Below are positions 15,801 to 17,968 of a stretch of DNA of 17,968 nucleotides, piece after piece. Under the pieces are notes generated by a model, which was given only the letters and a program-made list of their open reading frames with translations, had not been told where the DNA came from and ran no database searches. The stretch covers positions 1 through 17,968 of the forward strand of contig CAJMPE010000016.1 of assembly GCA_905215275.1 (NCBI GenBank), read 5' to 3'. The DNA comes from an uncultured bacterium. GTDB lineage: Bacteria > Actinomycetota > Coriobacteriia > Coriobacteriales > Coriobacteriaceae. The translations under genes and the position numbers were made by a program. How positions within the stretch are numbered: position 1 is the stretch's first letter; each line of letters opens with the position of its first letter.

Positions 15801-16147
15801 GTCAGCTCAAGTTCTACAAACTGCTGGTCGAAGCGTCGCCCGAGTTTTATGGCTACACCGTCACTTCCATGGGCGACTACTATGTCGAGCCCGACAAGGC
15901 AACGAATGAGTTGCGTCCGCCGTTCTCGACGACCGCCAGTACCGATGACATTGCCGAGCTCGAACACCTCATCGATGCCGTATGGTCTCGCATTGAACAC
16001 GGTGCTTGGGATACCAGCGCTTTTGAGCAGAGCGATGCCTATGAGCTGGCCATCGAGAAGCAGAAGGGCTGCCGCAAAAAAGCCGACAAGGCCGAGCTCA
16101 TGCAACGCGCCTACGAGCATTGGCTAGTCGAGAACCCCGGAATGTGA
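12860..16147 (+). CDS. UvrD/Rep-family helicase fused to PD-(D/E)XK nuclease; Walker A Lys replaced by Thr
   Basis: 1095 residues. The superfamily 1A helicase motifs are in order: Q motif LNPEQCEAVE (14-23), Walker A AGPGTGTTQLL (33-43), FHGFA, motif II VDEFQDTN (339-346), motif III VGDDDQAIMRFQGA (about 373), NYRSTPAIVELG (about 404), motif V AHSSKGLEFD (about 697) and motif VI FVAITRAKR (about 750). The C-terminus carries a RecB/Cas4-like nuclease: GTIVHAMFEEIV (about 860), GFLDLLLVDD (about 948), IVDYKTGFG (about 965) and QLKFYK. Such proteins unwind and trim DNA ends in repair. The Walker A lysine expected at 39 (GTGKT) is Thr, codon ACG at 12974-12976; one base would restore AAG. All other motifs look intact. 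There is no good ribosome site, so translation is probably coupled to the WYL gene 7 bases upstream. The last base of the stop codon lies inside the palindrome that follows. Confidence 0.9.
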   Translation: MNMTPKFNVSFERLNPEQCEAVECLDGPLLVIAGPGTGTTQLLSLRAANILAKRDAAPRNILCLTYTEAGAEAMRKRLIELIGRDAYGIEVSTFHGFASSIRSRFPEFFTRPATDTLVTSLHQQEIFDRLLKSLPFGSPLGGGSPDMPAQNIGKMIGFVSKIKRSGLDYDTLSAIAQQNIDAAAWLSKHSELLTLVCGRASATLAERFEEEVERVCAMAPTSLTRPIGCPAGTYVPYILELRGTVRRTELIDEKGKSSGYTKVRDAFFGGSNSQGRTFKIAEQSERLKAACDVARRYQDELDQHHLYDYDDMIGDFVNAVEHNDALRQVLQDTYTYTQVDEFQDTNGAQMRIIELLCDGVDAPNIMAVGDDDQAIMRFQGATIECANQFAAEFSPRNIVLKTNYRSTPAIVELGQAIAQQIEYRLDASSNKSIEAFKPQGDQVSFSESVYTGKAEEYAAVAASIRQRIDAGYLDDCEDPNEGIAVISAKHAALRSLIPFLVKENVPFSYRERQNLFASERMQTTLALLRCVTALARGQKGLASSYLPQIICATELGGDHPSSVAFALNAKREHRGDWMAAMHESDNVRVKELYDGLMQWTAEASASPVRPLLFRIVERSLGYYQDCKEQDPLGATEFNAGIRALLTFAEGEMGDARRMGRALRLPDIVDKLDAAQKFGVSIDASIDLGTSGAVRLTSAHSSKGLEFDCVYLLDADDSTWHKGAGGMSLYPSNLLIRDEKDDDDARRLLFVAITRAKRHLELYRAGGSALQELTGLIDSCEVSAEADQLSVAIETEWRDNYVLDTPELRALLEPHTDVKFLSATALNNFVTYEPGCANSLHFPEKQIVRLPTAPTIQTEFGTIVHAMFEEIVNRMATDGEAAIETIEAEYRQQISWLDFAPEDVHRYSERFERICRAFVPWLVEHVHGYRCITEANMQCLTTEGTPLFGFLDLLLVDDAAKTVQIVDYKTGFGKEVPAGYHRQLKFYKLLVEASPEFYGYTVTSMGDYYVEPDKATNELRPPFSTTASTDDIAELEHLIDAVWSRIEHGAWDTSAFEQSDAYELAIEKQKGCRKKADKAELMQRAYEHWLVENPGM

Positions 16148-16171
16148 CAAAGGGGTTGCCCCTTTGTCACA
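16143..16171. repeat. TGTGACAA palindrome, copy overlapping the helicase stop codon
   Basis: TGTGACAAAGGGG (16143-16155) and CCCCTTTGTCACA (16159-16171) form a perfect 13-bp stem with the loop TTG. The helicase TGA stop (16145-16147) is part of the left arm. Its position suggests use as a terminator or 3'-end stabilising hairpin. It belongs to the same family as 867-895 and 16553-16579. Confidence 0.75.
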
Positions 16172-16202
16172 ACCCGCCTGGCTTTTGGAGCGGCTTTACC
16201 GT

Positions 16203-16231
16203 TTGTCCAAAATGTCATTCGTGGGTAGAAT
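16203..16231 (+). promoter_or_regulatory. Strong sigma-A type promoter for a short RNA
   Basis: TTGTCC (16203-16208), a 17-base spacer and TAGAAT (16226-16231). It is one of the best promoter matches in the window. No open reading frame follows on this strand; about 57 bases after the -10 comes a terminator hairpin. That points to a non-coding transcript starting near 16238. Confidence 0.55.
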
Positions 16232-16237
16232 AGTGTC

Positions 16238-16323
16238 GACGGCAGCCCAAGTTCTGGAAAGCTGGGCAGCGCCGTTGTTTGCATTAGGGGGTCAACGCCT
16301 TAGCGGCGGCGACCCCTTCTGTT
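16238..16323 (+). ncRNA. Candidate antisense RNA (antitoxin-like) of about 85 nt
   Basis: Downstream of the promoter at 16203-16231 the sequence folds into two hairpins. The first has GACGGC/GCCGTT and GCCCA/TGGGC stems (16238-16249 against 16263-16276) with a 13-base loop. The second is a terminator: GGGGTC (16288-16293) and GACCCC (16311-16316) with an inner CGCC/GGCG stem, followed by TTCTGTT. The transcript runs into, and is complementary to, the last 8 codons and 3' end of the small peptide gene on the other strand. Its 5' part (GACGGCAG...GGGCAGCGCC) resembles the leader of that gene's own mRNA. This is the layout of type I antitoxin RNAs that overlap the toxin 3' end (TxpA/RatA, Fst/RNAII), but no expression evidence exists here. 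Confidence 0.45.
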
Positions 16324-16425
16324 GCGCTTCGAACGCTGCTTGAGTGCCTCGGAAAGGCCGACAAGCGCCGTGAAGAACGAGACCAAAGCGGTCAGAAGTC
16401 TCACGAAATCAATCAAATCGGTCAT
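16300..16425 (-). CDS. 41-residue hydrophobic, Arg-rich peptide; candidate type I toxin
   Basis: ATG 16425 to TAA 16300, with GGGAGGTG about 8 bases before the start. The peptide opens MTDLIDFVRLLTALVSFFTA and continues LVGLSEALKQ, then a basic tail RSKRNRRGRRR. That is one hydrophobic helix long enough to span a membrane (about 4-27) followed by eight Arg/Lys, the usual build of membrane-acting type I toxins and holin-like peptides. I do not recognise the exact family. The terminator hairpin of the mRNA overlaps the last codons (GRRR and stop). The leader is structured and its ribosome site is paired (16434-16451). A convergent promoter makes RNA across its 3' end. A second copy of the last 10 codons plus terminator is at 3111-3155 with a synonymous stop change and one Arg-to-His change, which supports past coding use. 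Confidence 0.6.
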   Translation of the reverse strand: MTDLIDFVRLLTALVSFFTALVGLSEALKQRSKRNRRGRRR

Positions 16426-16433
16426 GGGCATCA

Positions 16434-16451
16434 CCTCCCATCGGATGGAGG
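16434..16451 (-). promoter_or_regulatory. Hairpin that would hide the ribosome site of the small peptide gene
   Basis: On the mRNA (minus strand) CCTCC (16451-16447) can pair with GGAGG (16438-16434), the Shine-Dalgarno core, across an 8-base loop. Just upstream the leader has GGGC-AGC-GCCC and GGCA/TGCC stems. Sequestered ribosome sites are typical of type I toxin mRNAs. This is seen in the sequence; no folding energy was computed. Confidence 0.5.
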
Positions 16452-16489
16452 GCGCTGCCCGGCACATGGAACTGCCGTCAACGATACCG

Positions 16490-16537
16490 ATTCTATCAAA
16501 ACTTAGTTATATATACGAATATATGTTCGCATGCCAA
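16490..16537 (-). promoter_or_regulatory. AT-rich promoter region of the small peptide gene
   Basis: On the minus strand TTGGCA (16537-16532) is followed at 16 or 18 bases by TATATA. Nearer the gene is TAGAAT (16495-16490), the same -10 hexamer as in the convergent promoter, followed by TTGACGGCAG. The tract is clearly AT-richer than the surrounding DNA. Which of the two -10s is used cannot be told. Confidence 0.45.
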
Positions 16538-16552
16538 GGGTGCAGGGCCCTC

Positions 16553-16579
16553 GTGACAAAAGGACAGTCCTTTTGTCAC
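16553..16579. repeat. TGTGACAA palindrome after the HAD gene
   Basis: GTGACAAAAGGAC (16553-16565) and GTCCTTTTGTCAC (16567-16579) make a perfect 13-bp stem around a single A. It begins one base after the stop codon of the HAD phosphatase (minus strand) and probably ends or protects that mRNA. It is the most perfect copy of this family in the window. Confidence 0.75.
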
Positions 16580-16580
16580 A

Positions 16581-17444
16581 TCATTCGATGACGGTGCGGG
16601 AGTTTTGCTTGTGCATGGTGGCGAGCATGTGTTTGGGGACGGCGTGGACCATGCAGCTGCCGATAGTCGCGCTCGCGGCGGCCTTGGCCGCGTCACTGCC
16701 ATTCTTGGTGGCATAGCTGTGACGGAAACGCTTGAGCATGGCGATGTCGTTGCCGCCGTCGCCGTAAACCGCGACCTCGTCCTCGGCAATACCGTAGTAG
16801 CCCGCCAGCCAGGCCACGCTCTCGCCCTTGTTGCACGCCACGTCCGTGATCTCGAACATCACCGGATCGAACGGCGCGTTGACCACACGGTCCGAGCGCT
16901 CGGCAAGATAGGCCTTAAGGTCGCGCTCCAGCTCGGGCGAGGTCACGCGGCAGTTGATCTTGCACACATCGTGGCGCAGGATGTCACCGATCGACTGGTC
17001 GAAGTACTGTTCCTCGTGGTACCCGCCACGCGCACGCATGCCGCGCATCACGATGCGCTTGATAGGGCTGTCCTTCTTAAAACCCGCCTGGTGCATCTCG
17101 AACGAACCGCTCGAAAACATGCCATCGGGCGTGGAGCAGTCAAAGCAAATGTCCGGAAACTCCTTGAGCAGCTCCTCGGTAATCTGCGGGTCAATGGTCC
17201 AGGTCTTGAGCACCTCGCCATGACTGTCGCGCACGATGGATCCGTTGGAGCAGCAGGCGTCAAGCGTCAGGCCCGTAAAGCCATGCTCGCCGATCGGCAG
17301 CGTCGAGCGTCCGGTCGCGGGAACCACATGCAGGCCAGCCTCGGTCAGCTCGCGAATGGCACGGCGGATGGTTCCGTCGGCCTCGTGCAGGGCGTTCAGC
17401 AGCGTTCCGTCTAAGTCACTCGCAAACATCTTGATCATGGGCAT
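16581..17444 (-). CDS. HAD superfamily IIB (Cof-type) hydrolase
   Basis: 287 residues. HAD-IIB proteins are cytosolic magnesium-dependent phosphatases of sugar phosphates, phospho-cofactors and similar small molecules. Motif I is FASDLDGTLL (about 7-16, nucleophile Asp10 and acid Asp12), motif II ATGRS (43-47), motif III Lys206 in CNKGESVAWL, and motif IV VYGDGGNDIAMLK (about 226-238). The roughly 110 residues between motifs II and III form the C2-type cap that sets substrate choice, which cannot be predicted here. ATG 17444 has AAGGAGAG just upstream; ATG 17438 (MIKMFASD) is an equally possible start. A candidate promoter is TTGGGG (17494-17489) and TACAAT (17472-17467), spacer 16. A perfect palindrome follows the stop. 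Confidence 0.92.
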   Translation of the reverse strand: MPMIKMFASDLDGTLLNALHEADGTIRRAIRELTEAGLHVVPATGRSTLPIGEHGFTGLTLDACCSNGSIVRDSHGEVLKTWTIDPQITEELLKEFPDICFDCSTPDGMFSSGSFEMHQAGFKKDSPIKRIVMRGMRARGGYHEEQYFDQSIGDILRHDVCKINCRVTSPELERDLKAYLAERSDRVVNAPFDPVMFEITDVACNKGESVAWLAGYYGIAEDEVAVYGDGGNDIAMLKRFRHSYATKNGSDAAKAAASATIGSCMVHAVPKHMLATMHKQNSRTVIE

Positions 17445-17466
17445 GCCTCTCCTTCGTCTGCACGAT

Positions 17467-17494
17467 ATTGTAGACGAGAACGGGCGTGCCCCAA
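17467..17494 (-). promoter_or_regulatory. Candidate promoter of the HAD gene
   Basis: On the minus strand TTGGGG (17494-17489) and TACAAT (17472-17467) are 16 bases apart. The -35 lies inside the terminator hairpin at 17480-17509, so the two signals overlap. The -10 is good and the -35 weak. Confidence 0.35.
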
Positions 17495-17509
17495 GAAAGG
17501 CACGCCCGT
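17480..17509 (-). terminator. Hairpin terminator after the glnB remnant
   Basis: ACGGGCGTGCC (17480-17490) and GGCACGCCCGT (17499-17509) pair perfectly over 11 bp with an 8-base loop. On the minus strand it is followed by the weak tract TTCTCGTCT. It lies 16 bases after the stop of the PII-like fragment, where a glnB terminator would be expected. Confidence 0.65.
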
Positions 17510-17525
17510 CAGGCGAAAGATTGTC

Positions 17526-17615
17526 CTACACCGCGGCAGGGCCGTGTTCGCCGGTACGGATGCGGATGACCTCTTCGACCGGCTCGACCCAAATCGTGCC
17601 ATCTCCAACGGCGCC
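17526..17615 (-). pseudogene. glnB: 3' remnant of glnB (nitrogen regulatory protein PII)
   Basis: On the minus strand the bases read GAVGDGTIWVEPVEEV then IRIRTGEHGPAAV and stop (TAG at 17526-17528). This is the C-terminal end of PII proteins (E. coli GlnB: GKIGDGKIFVF...VIRIRTGE...). PII is about 112 residues and senses 2-oxoglutarate and ATP/ADP; only the last 29 or so remain. Upstream in the same frame the sequence (FVSHPLPRRFQDC) is not PII-like: the T-loop and the rest of the protein are absent. It is most simply explained by a deletion joining an unrelated segment to the glnB tail. The upstream frame stays open for a while, so a short chimeric ORF is possible but has no evident start. 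Confidence 0.7.
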
Positions 17616-17698
17616 GCAATCTTGGAAACGGCGCGGCAACGGGTGCGAAACGAACGGGAAATACGCGAGCAAGGGAGCCGTGAGCGCGCACGTCCCGG

Positions 17699-17968
17699 CT
17701 AGCGACGAAACAGCTCGTGGGCGCGGTCGCGGAGATTAGTTGCTCGAATAACACCTTCGTAGCGATTGATGCGCAGACGCGGGAAGGCATTGAAAAAGCG
17801 CAGGTCACGACGACTGAGTGACACGCTCGGTACCGGACGGCTCATGCACTTACCGGCAAGGCGACGACTGAGCGACGGACGTGGCATGCTCGGCGCGGCA
17901 TCGGCCACGCGGCGGGCAGCGAGCGCCAAGCCGCGAGCACCATCCGAAATAAAAGTCGGCATCGAAGC
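17699..17968 (-). CDS. C-terminal part (or whole) of an unidentified basic protein
   Basis: An open frame enters from the window edge and ends at TAG 17699. An ATG at 17962 would give 87 residues, but no ribosome site can be judged because the upstream sequence is cut off. The protein is rich in Arg (PSLSRRLAGK, SLSRRDLRFFNAFPRLRINR, LRDRAHELFRR) and the codon use looks coding. I do not recognise the family. It is followed by about 83 bases of unassigned sequence and then the glnB remnant. Confidence 0.45.
   Translation of the reverse strand, partial: ASMPTFISDGARGLALAARRVADAAPSMPRPSLSRRLAGKCMSRPVPSVSLSRRDLRFFNAFPRLRINRYEGVIRATNLRDRAHELFRR

Noticed and set aside
17509..17808. A 99-codon minus-strand frame across the glnB remnant
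   Set aside because: It is in a different frame from the clear PII C-terminus and has an Arg/Pro-rich composition typical of an out-of-frame reading.
1..17968. CRISPR arrays, tRNA genes, insertion-sequence ends
   Set aside because: No regularly spaced repeats, no cloverleaf with a CCA-type end, and no transposase or terminal inverted repeats with target duplications were found by eye.

Overview
The window looks like chromosomal DNA of a moderately GC-rich actinobacterium. The closest match I can offer is a gut Coriobacteriia member (Collinsella-like). This is inferred from base composition, strong AGGAGG-type ribosome sites, codon use and gene families, not from a database match. I see no tRNA, rRNA, CRISPR array or insertion sequence.

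Layout. (1) 1-845: a TetR-family regulator on the minus strand, read into a gene that leaves the window, with two inverted repeats at its promoter. (2) 909-8163: an array of paralogous proteins of unknown function. Two full-length genes (981-3104 and 3912-6044) each hold two related modules (N and C). They are followed by two single-module genes in swapped order, C-type (6047-7120) then N-type (7129-8163). A macro-domain gene (3175-3765, minus) sits between the two full-length genes. (3) 8402-9526: an isolated, AT-richer hypothetical gene. (4) 9727-11620: an rtcB RNA-ligase gene followed by a RecA/DnaB-fold protein whose P-loop is degenerate. (5) 11842-16147: a divergent operon of a WYL-domain regulator and a UvrD-type helicase with a C-terminal PD-(D/E)XK nuclease; the helicase has Thr in place of the Walker A lysine. 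(6) 16148-16580: an apparently empty gap that holds a 41-codon hydrophobic, Arg-rich peptide gene and a convergent promoter with a short structured RNA, together resembling a type I toxin-antitoxin locus. (7) 16581-17968: a HAD-IIB phosphatase, a 3' remnant of glnB, and the end of an unrecognised gene.

Connections. A near-palindrome (AGTCCC-AWTAAC-GGGTCT on one strand) lies 55 bp before the start codons of both full-length paralogs and again in the rtcB/WYL divergent promoter region. This suggests one regulator, perhaps the WYL protein itself, acts at all three places. A 45-bp segment coding the Arg-rich tail and terminator of the small peptide recurs (42/45 identical) between the first paralog and the macro gene, where it serves as a terminator. 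Three copies of a TGTGACAA...TTGTCACA palindrome sit between genes.

The best candidates for undescribed biology are the putative type I toxin-antitoxin locus, the bimodular paralog array with its shared operator-like element, and the two ATPase-fold proteins lacking normal P-loops.
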